DNA of 64,000 nucleotides from Arsenicibacter sp965247375 (lineage in GTDB: Bacteria; Bacteroidota; Bacteroidia; Cytophagales; Spirosomataceae), in the NCBI GenBank assembly GCA_965247375.1, contig CBDFHU010000113.1, positions 62,001 through 126,000 of the forward strand, given 5' to 3'. Positions 1 to 8,531 of the stretch are shown here, one piece after another (position 1 is the stretch's first letter; each line of letters opens with the position of its first letter). Under the pieces are notes generated by a model, which saw only the letters and a list, made by a program, of their open reading frames with translations, searched no databases and was not told the DNA's origin. The position numbers were made by a program, and so were the translations under genes.

Positions 1-906
1 GAGTTGTTCAAAAAAGCGGATATCCACCGTCCGGGCCGTTTTTTTGGTTTCGATATCATTCAGCCGTGTCAGCTCCGTTACGGTTAAGTCCGGGGTATAT
101 ACCCGCAGAATCGCAGCCAACTGATCCACGCCTAAGCCGCCGGTCTGCGAATTAGTTATGGAATTCCGGATTTTGCTTTCGATCATATCGGCATACCGGT
201 TTGTGGCATTGGCGCGGGCCGCCGTCAGGATTTTATCATTGGCCGGCCGCAGTGAATCGTCCAGCGTCACCGTTATGTTGCCAAACTCGGCAGCGGCTTT
301 TTCATACATGAATGCCGCCGTATTGTACCGGGCCACGTTCATGAGCCATGTGCTGAGCAGCGGCAGCGGCCGTTCCTGCTTCATAAAACCAGCCAGTGGC
401 TCCCAGTTGGTCGTCATCAGCAGGTTATACAGTTCCTTGTCTTTCATACCGCTGGCCTGACGGGACAACGATTTACTGTCCATTTTGCTTTTATAACCTG
501 CCTCAAACGCTTTGTAGCGGGCATACTGCTGATTAACAGCCGCATTGGACCCTTTAAACCGGAATGGAACCGCCGACGAGAAAAGAGAATCCGCATCCAG
601 TTCAATCGTAACCGTACCGGCAGAGGCAAGGAACCCCGTCGTGATGTTATTAAAGTTAAAATACATCTCCTCGTAGGGAAAAATCAGCGGTACCGACACC
701 CGGAAGCTGCCATCCGGAGCCAGCTGGGCAGGCCGGATCAGTTCGCGGCTGGCTTGCAGAACATTATTGCGGCTAATCGCAACTTGCGGCGACTGACGGT
801 ACATAGCCGGTGTCAGGTGCCGGATACGGCCGCTGACAATCACAGAATCGGTTTGCGCAAAGGTTACCGTCGAAACCAGAAAGAGTATCCAGGTAAGGTG
901 TTTCAT
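1..906 (-). CDS. Secreted protein of unknown function, C-terminus outside the window
   Basis: The frame is open from an ATG at 906 down to base 1, giving 302 codons without a stop, so the gene continues past the left edge. The N-terminus is a clear signal peptide (MKHLTWILFLVSTVTFAQ, cleavage after the AQ), so the product is exported. The visible part is mostly polar with no motif I can name; the middle is Ala/Lys/Asn rich and probably helical. N-terminal regions of this kind precede thioredoxin-like (TlpA) domains in many Bacteroidota proteins, but no CxxC is reached before the edge, so that remains a guess. The gene diverges from hicB. Confidence 0.75.
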   Translation of the reverse strand, partial: MKHLTWILFLVSTVTFAQTDSVIVSGRIRHLTPAMYRQSPQVAISRNNVLQASRELIRPAQLAPDGSFRVSVPLIFPYEEMYFNFNNITTGFLASAGTVTIELDADSLFSSAVPFRFKGSNAAVNQQYARYKAFEAGYKSKMDSKSLSRQASGMKDKELYNLLMTTNWEPLAGFMKQERPLPLLSTWLMNVARYNTAAFMYEKAAAEFGNITVTLDDSLRPANDKILTAARANATNRYADMIESKIRNSITNSQTGGLGVDQLAAILRVYTPDLTVTELTRLNDIETKKTARTVDIRFFEQL

Positions 907-1021
907 AGTGTTACATTATCAACTGCCTGACTCAAAGTTACGGCTTCAAACCTTTTTTCCATGCGTTTGAGCGGGGTTGAGGTATCATTCTTAACGGACA
1001 ACCATCAGGTTTAGCGCATGG

Positions 1022-1054
1022 TTTACTACCTGCGGCCGAAAATCGCTATCTTTG
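1022..1054 (+). promoter_or_regulatory. Predicted promoter of hicBA
   Basis: TATCTTTG at 1047-1054 is an exact match to the Bacteroidota -7 consensus TAnnTTTG. A TTTA at 1022-1025 lies 21 bases upstream as a weak -33 element. Transcription would start about 1060, 15 bases before the hicB ATG. Confidence 0.55.
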
Positions 1055-1075
1055 CGGCTACATCTGTAAAATTCA

Positions 1076-1315
1076 ATGAGATCAGGAACTTACCGCGTTT
1101 TATTACGCAAAGAACCGGAAGGAACATATACGGCAATAGTTCCTTCTATTCCAGGCTGTGTAACATGGGGAGAAACCATTGAAGAAGCCATTGCCATGGC
1201 TAAAGAAGCGGCAGAAGGATGCCTGGAAGTCTATGCCGAACAAGGCATCAGCATTCCGGATGACAGCGAAACATTTGAATATACCATTCAATTACCGAAT
1301 AATCAGGCAGCCTAA
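1076..1315 (+). CDS. hicB: HicB-family antitoxin
   Basis: A 79-residue protein with the HicB partial RNase H-like fold: an N-terminal strand segment (TYRVLLRKEPEGTYTAIVPS), the hallmark IPGCVTWGETIEEAI turn, then the helix EAAEGCLEVYAEQG. Known HicB proteins bind and inhibit the HicA RNase. Many carry a C-terminal DNA-binding domain for autoregulation; this one ends shortly after the core, so it has no obvious HTH or RHH domain. It is followed after 6 bases by hicA. The order antitoxin-then-toxin is the reverse of the classical hicAB arrangement. Confidence 0.85.
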   Translation: MRSGTYRVLLRKEPEGTYTAIVPSIPGCVTWGETIEEAIAMAKEAAEGCLEVYAEQGISIPDDSETFEYTIQLPNNQAA

Positions 1316-1321
1316 ATATTC

Positions 1322-1525
1322 ATGGATTATTCAGCCAAAGGGCTAATTCGATTACTTGAAGAGAGAGGCTGGGAACTGGCAAGGACCAAGGGAAGTCATC
1401 ATATTTACTTTCATAGAGAACTGAACCGAACCATTCCGGTACCTGTTCATGGTAACCGCGATATTCCGAAAGGGACTTTTTATACAATTTTAAAACAAGC
1501 CGGTATTGACCGTACGGACGTCTGA
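1322..1525 (+). CDS. hicA: HicA-family mRNA interferase toxin
   Basis: A 67-residue dsRBD-like protein. It has the HicA signature: a helix (AKGLIRLLEERGWELA), then GSHH at residues 24-27 with the catalytic histidine, the strand segment RTIPVPVHGNRDIPKGTF and the final helix TILKQAGI. HicA toxins cleave mRNA and block translation until neutralised by HicB. It lies 6 bases after hicB and ends 15 bases before the ffh start codon, so hicBA and ffh may be read through together. The family assignment is firm; toxicity is inferred. Confidence 0.85.
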   Translation: MDYSAKGLIRLLEERGWELARTKGSHHIYFHRELNRTIPVPVHGNRDIPKGTFYTILKQAGIDRTDV

Positions 1526-1540
1526 ATAGACACATAAATC

Positions 1541-2860
1541 ATGTTTGAAAATCTTCAGGATAAACTCAATAAGGCCATCAAGACCCTGAAAGGGCAAGGC
1601 CGGATTACCGACATTAACGTGGCAGCAACCGTAAAGGAAGTGCGCCGGGCACTGACTGACGCCGACGTTAACTACAAGGTTGCGAAAGAAATTACCGACC
1701 GGATCAAGGAAAAAGCCCTCGACCGGAAAGTCTTGATCGCTGTTGAGCCCGGTCAGCTTTTTGTAAAAATCGTGCAGGAAGAACTGACCGACCTGATGGG
1801 TGGTCAGGCCCAGAGCATCAATACCAAAGGAGACCCGGCCGTTATCCTGATTGCCGGTTTGCAGGGTTCGGGTAAAACCACGTTTTCGGGTAAACTGGCA
1901 AACCTCCTCAAACGGCAGGGCCGTAACGTATTGCTCGTTGCCTGCGACATCTACCGCCCGGCGGCGATTGACCAGCTGAAAGTACTGGGTGAGCAGGTTG
2001 GCGTTGAGGTGTATGCGGAGCCTGAGAACAAAAACGCGGTGGAGATTGCGCAGCACGCCATCGACCACGCGAAGAAAACTAATAAGCGCATTGTTATCGT
2101 CGATACCGCCGGTCGTCTGGCTGTCGATGAGCAGATGATGCAGGAAATTGAGAACGTTAAGCGGGCCATTGACCCGGCCGAAACTTTGTTCGTCGTTGAC
2201 TCAATGACGGGTCAGGATGCGGTGAATACGGCAAAAACGTTTAACGAGCGCCTGAACTTCGATGGCGTGGTTCTGACCAAACTAGACGGTGATTCACGCG
2301 GTGGTGCGGCCCTTTCGATCAAAACGGTCGTGAATAAGCCGATCAAGTTCATCAGTACGGGTGAAAAAATGGAGGCGCTCGACGTCTTCTACCCTGACCG
2401 GATGGCCAGCCGGATTCTCGGCATGGGTGACGTAATCTCACTCGTTGAAAAAGCGCAGCAGGCGTTCGACGAAGACGAAGCGAAACGGATCAACGCCAAG
2501 ATGCGTCAGAATCAGTTCGACTTCAACGATTTCCTGTCGCAGTTGCAGCAGATTAAGAAGATGGGGAACGTCAAAGACCTGCTGGGCATGATTCCGGGCA
2601 TGGGTAAGATGGTGAAGGACCTTGACATTGACAACGATTCATTCAAGCCGATTGAGGCCATCATCCAGTCGATGACGCCGAAGGAACGCGAGAAACCGGA
2701 GCTGATCGATGCCAACCGTAAAAAGCGGATTGCGCTGGGGAGCGGTACGAGCCTGACCCAGGTCAACAACCTGATGAAGCAGTTTGAAGACATGCGCAAG
2801 ATGATGAAGCAAATGAACCGGATGCAGGCGTCGGGCAAGCTCAGCAAGATGATGAAATAG
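1541..2860 (+). CDS. ffh: Signal recognition particle protein Ffh (SRP54)
   Basis: The 439-residue GTPase of the signal recognition particle, which binds 4.5S RNA and signal sequences and delivers nascent membrane and exported proteins to FtsY. The N domain (MFENLQDKLNKAIKTLKG) is followed by the G domain with the P-loop GLQGSGKTTFSGKLA, then DTAGR and TKLDGDSRGGAALS. The C-terminal M domain is methionine-rich (GMIPGMGKM and a tail of repeated Met and Lys) and holds the RNA- and signal-binding region. Length is normal for the family. The start is only 15 bases after hicA and no separate promoter is evident in that gap. Confidence 0.97.
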   Translation: MFENLQDKLNKAIKTLKGQGRITDINVAATVKEVRRALTDADVNYKVAKEITDRIKEKALDRKVLIAVEPGQLFVKIVQEELTDLMGGQAQSINTKGDPAVILIAGLQGSGKTTFSGKLANLLKRQGRNVLLVACDIYRPAAIDQLKVLGEQVGVEVYAEPENKNAVEIAQHAIDHAKKTNKRIVIVDTAGRLAVDEQMMQEIENVKRAIDPAETLFVVDSMTGQDAVNTAKTFNERLNFDGVVLTKLDGDSRGGAALSIKTVVNKPIKFISTGEKMEALDVFYPDRMASRILGMGDVISLVEKAQQAFDEDEAKRINAKMRQNQFDFNDFLSQLQQIKKMGNVKDLLGMIPGMGKMVKDLDIDNDSFKPIEAIIQSMTPKEREKPELIDANRKKRIALGSGTSLTQVNNLMKQFEDMRKMMKQMNRMQASGKLSKMMK

Positions 2861-2866
2861 CCTAAC

Positions 2867-2903
2867 TATTCTGTCAGAGCAATTTACGTACTCTGACAGA
2901 ATA
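2867..2903 (+). terminator. Hairpin after ffh
   Basis: A 13-bp perfect stem (2867-2879 with 2891-2903, arm TATTCTGTCAGAG) closes an 11-base loop just after the ffh stop. No T-run follows on the + strand, so termination may be weak. Part of the left arm recurs at 4679, after the next two genes. Confidence 0.5.
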
Positions 2904-2918
2904 AACGATCACTTATAT

Positions 2919-4232
2919 ATGCAAAAATTATTCATAGAAAAGCTGGGGCCTCTACAAAATATTAACCTTAACCTTTCTGATAATCTACTATTGATCGGCC
3001 CGCAAGCCAGCGGGAAAAGTACTATCAGTAAAGCAATTTTCTTTTTTAAATATGTTAGGGTCGAGGTCTCAACACTTTTTAATGAATTATTAGTTGGCCT
3101 TCAATTTGACAAACCGTTACTGGACACATTACGTCCACGTTTACTGGATAAATTCAGGCAAATCTGGGGACCGTTAGCTACTACAGGTGATATACGCATT
3201 TCATATGAATATAAAGCCAATATAATTATTAACATTTGGCTGAATACCGTTACGAATAAACTAGAAATAGCGTTTAGCGAATCGTTTTCAGCTAATCTTT
3301 ATAAGGTATTAGATTCAGTAAATGCATATAGACATCTTTATCAGCATCAGGATGTAGCTTCTACTCCAGAAAATCAAAGGATTTTACTGGAAGCAACCAG
3401 AAAGCTCATTAGCCAAAATATTCAGTTAGCTGTAAATGAACTACTTAACGACTTTCGTGAGCCAATCTACGTTCCGGCGGGCAGAAGTTTACTAGCTATA
3501 TTATCCGATCAGCTGTTAAAAATAGACCGCACTCGTCTCGACTTTCTTACATGGTCTTATCTGGATCGGATTTACGACCTCCGACAAAGTTTTAATCAGG
3601 GTATTGAAGGACTTTTAAAAACGTCAGATTTATCAGAAAATCCTTCATTGGGAAAGGCGCTTTCACTGGCGTCAACGCTTATCAGCGGAATTCTGAAAGG
3701 TAATTACAGATATGTTGCGGACGAAGAACGGATTTATTTATCCGATAAGGAGTATGTCAAATTGAGTTTTGCTTCGTCGGGTCAACAGGAAGCCATATGG
3801 ATGTTAAATTTGATTCTGCTCCGGCTATTAAATCAGGCAGATACATTTCTTGTCATTGAAGAACCGGAAGCTCATCTTTATCCGGAAGCTCAATATGATA
3901 TTGTTAAGTTAATTTCCTTATTCAGTCATTCGGCCGACAATCAGTTTATTGTCACCACACACAGTCCGTACATATTATCGTCATTTAATAATCTTTTGTT
4001 TGCCGGTAAGCTCAGCAAACAAGACAAAGAGGCCGTTTCCGCCACTATTCCGGAAAGTTTATGGATTGATTACAATGCATTGGAGGCCTATTTCATCGAT
4101 CAATCTCAAATACGGTCAATTTTCGACAAAGACGAGCATCTTATTGAGACGCATGCAATTGATTCAGCTTCCGTGATTATTAATAATGAGTATGAACAGC
4201 TATACAATATAGAAATCCGTGAAGAATACTAA
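2919..4232 (+). CDS. OLD-like AAA ATPase without TOPRIM domain, candidate defence protein
   Basis: A 437-residue ABC/SMC-like AAA ATPase of the AAA_15/AAA_21 type. Walker A is GPQASGKST at residues 27-35. An ABC-like signature FASSGQQE lies near residue 283, Walker B LVIEEPEAHLYPEA near 310, and the switch histidine in TTHSPY near 346. About 85 residues follow with no TOPRIM nuclease motif, unlike full-length OLD or GajA. ATPases of this group power several anti-phage systems (Septu PtuA, PARIS AriA, retron effectors), always with a partner. The next gene overlaps by 14 bases and may be that partner. The gene is visibly AT-richer than ffh and nuoM on either side, which suggests transfer. Defence is inferred; the ATPase assignment is firm. 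Confidence 0.8.
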   Translation: MQKLFIEKLGPLQNINLNLSDNLLLIGPQASGKSTISKAIFFFKYVRVEVSTLFNELLVGLQFDKPLLDTLRPRLLDKFRQIWGPLATTGDIRISYEYKANIIINIWLNTVTNKLEIAFSESFSANLYKVLDSVNAYRHLYQHQDVASTPENQRILLEATRKLISQNIQLAVNELLNDFREPIYVPAGRSLLAILSDQLLKIDRTRLDFLTWSYLDRIYDLRQSFNQGIEGLLKTSDLSENPSLGKALSLASTLISGILKGNYRYVADEERIYLSDKEYVKLSFASSGQQEAIWMLNLILLRLLNQADTFLVIEEPEAHLYPEAQYDIVKLISLFSHSADNQFIVTTHSPYILSSFNNLLFAGKLSKQDKEAVSATIPESLWIDYNALEAYFIDQSQIRSIFDKDEHLIETHAIDSASVIINNEYEQLYNIEIREEY

Positions 4233-4692
4233 CGATCATTGCGCCGGATTTGAGGATCTCCCTTGTACTTTTTGTGATGAAAGATCAGTATTCGTTGTAA
4301 AGGAGCAACAAACTACTTTCCGTTTAGAAAATACCCAAAATAAGCGTATCTGCCAGATACAGATTGACGGCTGTACAACCCATAACATACCCGCTGATAA
4401 ACCGAAATGTGACTACGCATTTATTCTTTGTGAGCACAACACCGCTTTATTTGTTGAGCTAAAGGGGACCGACTTAATTCATGCCGCCAGGCAGCTGTAT
4501 AATTCGATCGTTGCGTTTGAGCAGCAGACCAATAAGATGTGCGTAAACGCCTATATCATCTGTATACGTGTAGACCCGAACGAGTTTAGGTTTCTCAACA
4601 ATGACCCTACCGTAAAGAAGCTCAGAGACAAATTACGAAAGCAGGGAGGCGAGTTAAAGCAGCTTAAATCTAACTCCCCTGTCAGAGCATAA
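4219..4692 (+). CDS. Small cysteine-rich protein with PD-(D/E)XK-like motif, partner of the ATPase
   Basis: A 157-residue protein starting at a GTG that overlaps the ATPase gene by 14 bases, indicating coupled translation. Asp65 (KCDYAF), then Glu80-x-Lys82 in FVELKG, with AARQLY following, matches the spacing of a PD-(D/E)XK nuclease core (Asp, E-x-K, then a helix with Gln). The N-terminus has Cys8, Cys16 and Cys19, and further cysteines occur at 45, 52, 64, 71, 108 and 115, so a bound metal is possible. The C-terminus is a Lys-rich helix. I do not recognise a named family. By analogy with Septu or PARIS, the ATPase would sense and this protein would act as effector. The nuclease function is inferred from the motif only. 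The GTG start is the only reasonable one near the overlap. Confidence 0.7.
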   Translation: MKNTNDHCAGFEDLPCTFCDERSVFVVKEQQTTFRLENTQNKRICQIQIDGCTTHNIPADKPKCDYAFILCEHNTALFVELKGTDLIHAARQLYNSIVAFEQQTNKMCVNAYIICIRVDPNEFRFLNNDPTVKKLRDKLRKQGGELKQLKSNSPVRA

Positions 4693-4694
4693 TT

Positions 4695-6356
4695 TCACAC
4701 CGCAAACTTTTCCAGCCACTGCGCCACCGTAGCGCCCGACAGGTTAAAAATCAGGTTAGGCATCAGACCCAGCAACAGAGCCAGCAGCCCCAGCGGAATG
4801 AGCATCAGCCGTTCGCGGCTGTTCAGGTCCGTTAACGTGTTGTCAACTCCGTCGCGGGTCCAGAGTGGTCCGAAAAACATGCGCTGCATGCTCCAGAGCA
4901 GATAGGCCGCTGCCAGCACAATGCCGGAAACCGCCAGCGACGGCAGCCAGCCCGGCAGCCACAATGACTGGAATCCGCCCATCAACGTAAACAGTTCGCC
5001 GACAAACCCCGAGAAACCCGGTAGCCCCAGCGACCCGAAAAAGGCAACGGCAGTCAACACTGCGTACTGCGGCATCACCTGTAACAAGCCACGGTAACTG
5101 TCGATGCGGCGGTCGTGTGTCCGGTCATAAATCACCCCGACCACGAGGAACAACATCGCCGAAAGAACCCCGTGACTCACCATCTGGTAGATGGCACCAT
5201 TAACCCCTTCTGAAGTCAGCGAGGCCACACCCAGCAAGACAAAGCCCATGTGTGACACCGACGAATAGGCAATCATTTTCTTAAGATCATTCTGGGCCAG
5301 TGCATTCAGGCCGCCATATACAATTGACAGCACACCCAGCCCGGCCAGTATCTGGGCATATTGGGCAGCGCCGTCGGGAAACAGCCCCCAGGCAATCCGG
5401 ATAAAGCCGTATCCGCCGATTTTGAGCAGAACACCGGCCAGCACCACCGATACCGGCGTCGGCGCTTCAACGTGGGCATCGGGCAGCCACGTATGCAGCG
5501 GCACAATCGGGAGCTTAATGGCAAAGCCGATAAAGACTGCCCAGAACGCAATCATACGTGCCGGAATGCCCCAAAACGTGGTCTCGCCGGCACCGCTCAG
5601 AAAGGCATTCGGCAGATAATTACCGCCATCGGCCATGTACCGCAGATCAAACGTATGGACAATCTGCGAGGAGTTGATCTGCATATCAGCCAGCTGCGCC
5701 TGTAGCAACCGGATCAGGTCAGTATCGACCGAAGCCGCATCGGTGGCCAGGCCTGCCATTACCGCCGTACTGACCGGGTCCATTACCGAGAGGTATAAGC
5801 CGATCATAACCAGCAGAATCAGCACGGAGCCCAGTAACGTGTACAGAAAGAATTTAATCGACGCATATTCCCGGCGCGGCCCGCCCCACAGCCCGATCAG
5901 GAAATACATCGGCAACAGCATGAATTCGAAGAACAGGAAGAACAGGAAAAAATCGAGGGCCATAAAGCAGCCCATCACGGTTCCGCTCAACAGCAGATAA
6001 AGCGAAAAATACGCCTTCTGCCGATGCTCGATGGTCCACGACGAAATAACCCCGATCAGCAGCACCACTGACGATAGGACAACCAGCGGCAGACTGATGC
6101 CGTCGATACCCAGCAGGTAGTCAATCGACACAACCCCCAGATTACCGAGCGGCAGTGTGATCCAGTCGGCTTGTTCAAGCAGCTGATAGCCCGTGTGTTT
6201 CTGATCAAACTGCCCATAGGCAACGATACTCAGCAGCAGTTCGGCCAGAGCCACACCCAGCGTCAGCCATTTAAACGGGATATGCTGATTGTCGGGCAGT
6301 AACGCCACCACCAGGGCACCAATTAACGGCAAAAAAATAAGTAGTGAAAGAATCAT
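4695..6356 (-). CDS. nuoM: NADH-quinone oxidoreductase subunit M
   Basis: A proton-pumping membrane subunit of respiratory complex I, 553 residues with about 14 transmembrane helices. Visible signatures are FFEFMLLPMYFLIGLWG (the TM5 glutamate) and LPDAHVEAPTPVSVVLAG followed by LLKIGGYG (the pumping lysine). The ATG at 6356 shares four bases with the nuoL stop (ATGA), so the genes are translationally coupled; an in-frame codon four residues upstream is less likely. No nuoN or other nuo gene follows; the next gene beyond it is the convergent defence-like pair. It presumably joins a complex encoded elsewhere. Confidence 0.95.
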   Translation of the reverse strand: MILSLLIFLPLIGALVVALLPDNQHIPFKWLTLGVALAELLLSIVAYGQFDQKHTGYQLLEQADWITLPLGNLGVVSIDYLLGIDGISLPLVVLSSVVLLIGVISSWTIEHRQKAYFSLYLLLSGTVMGCFMALDFFLFFLFFEFMLLPMYFLIGLWGGPRREYASIKFFLYTLLGSVLILLVMIGLYLSVMDPVSTAVMAGLATDAASVDTDLIRLLQAQLADMQINSSQIVHTFDLRYMADGGNYLPNAFLSGAGETTFWGIPARMIAFWAVFIGFAIKLPIVPLHTWLPDAHVEAPTPVSVVLAGVLLKIGGYGFIRIAWGLFPDGAAQYAQILAGLGVLSIVYGGLNALAQNDLKKMIAYSSVSHMGFVLLGVASLTSEGVNGAIYQMVSHGVLSAMLFLVVGVIYDRTHDRRIDSYRGLLQVMPQYAVLTAVAFFGSLGLPGFSGFVGELFTLMGGFQSLWLPGWLPSLAVSGIVLAAAYLLWSMQRMFFGPLWTRDGVDNTLTDLNSRERLMLIPLGLLALLLGLMPNLIFNLSGATVAQWLEKFAV

Positions 6357-8338
6357 AGTAACCACCAAAGCAACGCTAACAATCCAACTACAGCCGCTGT
6401 CACATACGACTGAATACGTCCATTCTGCACCGACCGTACCACCTGACCGGTCTGCGCGGCCAGCCAGACCGCTCCGTTGACGGTTCCGTCAACAATCAGG
6501 CGGTCAAACGCATGCACGATATGTGCCAGCACCACCGTGCCAACGCCCACACCGCGGACAAATCCATCGACCAGCCCCCTTTCAGCCTGATGCACTGACC
6601 GGATTACGTGCGTTGATTTCGGGGCAGCAAGCTGTTTCGCCGCTGCGTCATCATGCTGTTTCGTCAGATCAGCCAGATGCTCAACCGGCCCAATAACCAG
6701 CCAGTGGTAGAACCGGTCCAGAAATCCGTACTCCACCGATAAGCGCACCCAAAACGACTGTGGATTTAGCTGCGTCATCCAATCATGAGCATACCGCCAT
6801 CCCGCCCAGCCACCGACGGCGGCCAGCAGCAGCGAGGCAGGAGCCAGCCACACCGGGCCTTCGGCCTCAGCAGCCTGAAAAACCGAAAAGAACCAGCTGC
6901 CGTGTGCCGACAGCGGATTAACCGAGAAGCCGGCAAATAAGGACAAGGCTGCCAGTATGAATAACGGAATCTGCATGCGGGCATCGGGGCCATGAATATG
7001 GTCAGCATGATACCGGCGTTTACCGCCGAACACAAGCTGTAGCTGACGGGCCATGTACAACGCCGTCAGCCCCGATGAGAGCAATAACACCACGGGAATC
7101 AGATTGGCTAGGCTACTACTCTGTTCCTGGGCCCACGCAAACGCGCCGCCCAGAATCGCTTCTTTCGAGAGAAATCCGGAAAAAAGCGGCAGCCCGGCCA
7201 GCGCAGCCGTACAGATGGCATAGACCACAAACGTAGCTGGTAAAGCTTTACGCAACCCGCCCATGTCGCGCATGTCCTGCGTATGAACGGCGTGAATTAC
7301 GGCCCCGGCGCTCAGGAAAAGACCGGCTTTGAAAAACGCGTGGGTCAGCAGATGGAACAGTGCACCGGATACGTTACCGGTACCCATACCAGCTACCATC
7401 AGGCCCAGCTGCGACACCGTTGAAAAAGCAAGTACCTTTTTAATATCGTTCTGAAAAAGAGCCGAATACCCACCCCAAAGCGCCGTAATGGTGCCGACAA
7501 TGGCAATCACCAGCAGGGCATCGGGCGGCAGCAGCGGATGAATACGGGCCAGCAGAAAAATCCCGGCGGCGACCATCGTGGCTGCATGCAGCAGGGCCGA
7601 AACCGGCGTCGGGCCTTCCATGGCATCAGGTAACCAGGTCAGCAGCGGAAACTGCGCCGATTTACCGACACAGCCCATAAACAGGCACAGCCCGACCCAG
7701 GCGGGTAGTTGCGTGATCCCGGCCTCGCCCGTCAGCAGGCTGAATTCAGTGGTATGCAGGAGCCGGTAGGTCATCAGAATACCGATCAGGAAACCGGCAT
7801 CGCCGACGCGGTTCATCAGAAACGCTTTGGTCGCGGCTTTTGAAGCCTGCGGCTTAAACGTCCAGAAGCCGATCAGGAGGTACGATGCCAAACCGACCAG
7901 TTCCCAGAAAGCGTACAGTACAATGAGGTTTCCGGCCAGCACAATACCCAGCATGGCTCCCACAAACAATTGCAGATAAGCAAAATAGCGCGGATGCCGC
8001 TCAGGCTGATCGCTGAGGTAGGAAATGGAATAGAGCTGTACCAGCAGGGCTACAAAATGCACTACCAGCAGCATCATAACCGTTAAGGTGTCAATCCGGA
8101 TACTGAACGGAATAAGCCAGTCAGTAAGACCTACCCAGGTTGTACTGAGCGATACCGGCGCAGCCGGCAGGTGCATGGCTAGCCAGCCCGACAGCAGTAA
8201 CCCGCCCCCCGTCAGTCCGGTTGCCAGCGGACCAGCCCATCGCTTGCCCACACCCAAAAGCCCCGCAAAGCCGGCAAAAGGTAACAGCAACAATAGTGTC
8301 GTGACAATCTGGAGAGAGAAAACGTGGTCGTTTATCAT
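6353..8338 (-). CDS. nuoL: NADH-quinone oxidoreductase subunit L
   Basis: The largest antiporter-like subunit of complex I, 661 residues from the ATG at 8338. A longer frame exists upstream but its extra 57 residues are not NuoL-like. Signatures: FWELVGLASYLLIGFW (TM5 glutamate), TWLPDAMEGPTPVSALLHAATMVAAGIFLL, and a long C-terminal segment (VEYGFLDRFYHWLV, then the final helix near GRIQSYVTAAVVGLLALLWW) that forms the lateral arm in NuoL. That arm argues against the shorter relatives DabB or MrpA. It is coupled to nuoM through an ATGA overlap. The pair stands alone here, which is unusual. Confidence 0.95.
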   Translation of the reverse strand: MINDHVFSLQIVTTLLLLLPFAGFAGLLGVGKRWAGPLATGLTGGGLLLSGWLAMHLPAAPVSLSTTWVGLTDWLIPFSIRIDTLTVMMLLVVHFVALLVQLYSISYLSDQPERHPRYFAYLQLFVGAMLGIVLAGNLIVLYAFWELVGLASYLLIGFWTFKPQASKAATKAFLMNRVGDAGFLIGILMTYRLLHTTEFSLLTGEAGITQLPAWVGLCLFMGCVGKSAQFPLLTWLPDAMEGPTPVSALLHAATMVAAGIFLLARIHPLLPPDALLVIAIVGTITALWGGYSALFQNDIKKVLAFSTVSQLGLMVAGMGTGNVSGALFHLLTHAFFKAGLFLSAGAVIHAVHTQDMRDMGGLRKALPATFVVYAICTAALAGLPLFSGFLSKEAILGGAFAWAQEQSSSLANLIPVVLLLSSGLTALYMARQLQLVFGGKRRYHADHIHGPDARMQIPLFILAALSLFAGFSVNPLSAHGSWFFSVFQAAEAEGPVWLAPASLLLAAVGGWAGWRYAHDWMTQLNPQSFWVRLSVEYGFLDRFYHWLVIGPVEHLADLTKQHDDAAAKQLAAPKSTHVIRSVHQAERGLVDGFVRGVGVGTVVLAHIVHAFDRLIVDGTVNGAVWLAAQTGQVVRSVQNGRIQSYVTAAVVGLLALLWWLL

Positions 8339-8358
8339 TCCGGGGAAAAATTTAGCCG

Positions 8359-8390
8359 CAAATATCCTGTTTATCTTAACGCCGTACAAA
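8359..8390 (-). promoter_or_regulatory. Predicted promoter of nuoLM
   Basis: On the minus strand GATATTTG (8366-8359) matches the -7 consensus at seven of eight positions, with a TTTG (8390-8387) twenty bases upstream as the -33 element. It lies 20 bases before the nuoL ATG. Confidence 0.5.
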
Positions 8391-8476
8391 TCAGAATCAG
8401 TTTCAGGGCCGTTTTCGCGGCCTGCCGGACGGCTTTTTTCCCGTAACCGCTGCCGGTCGGTCCGGTAAAGCACAAT

Positions 8477-8505
8477 AAAAAGCCCCCGATAAAAAACCGG
8501 GGGCT
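8477..8505 (-). terminator. Intrinsic terminator of the small gene at 8532
   Basis: Stem AGCCCCCG (8481-8488) pairs with CGGGGGCT (8498-8505) around an A-rich loop. Read on the minus strand it is followed by TTTTTA, a classical rho-independent layout. Confidence 0.8.
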
Positions 8506-8531
8506 CCATAAGGAAAATCCGTAAATTTGTC

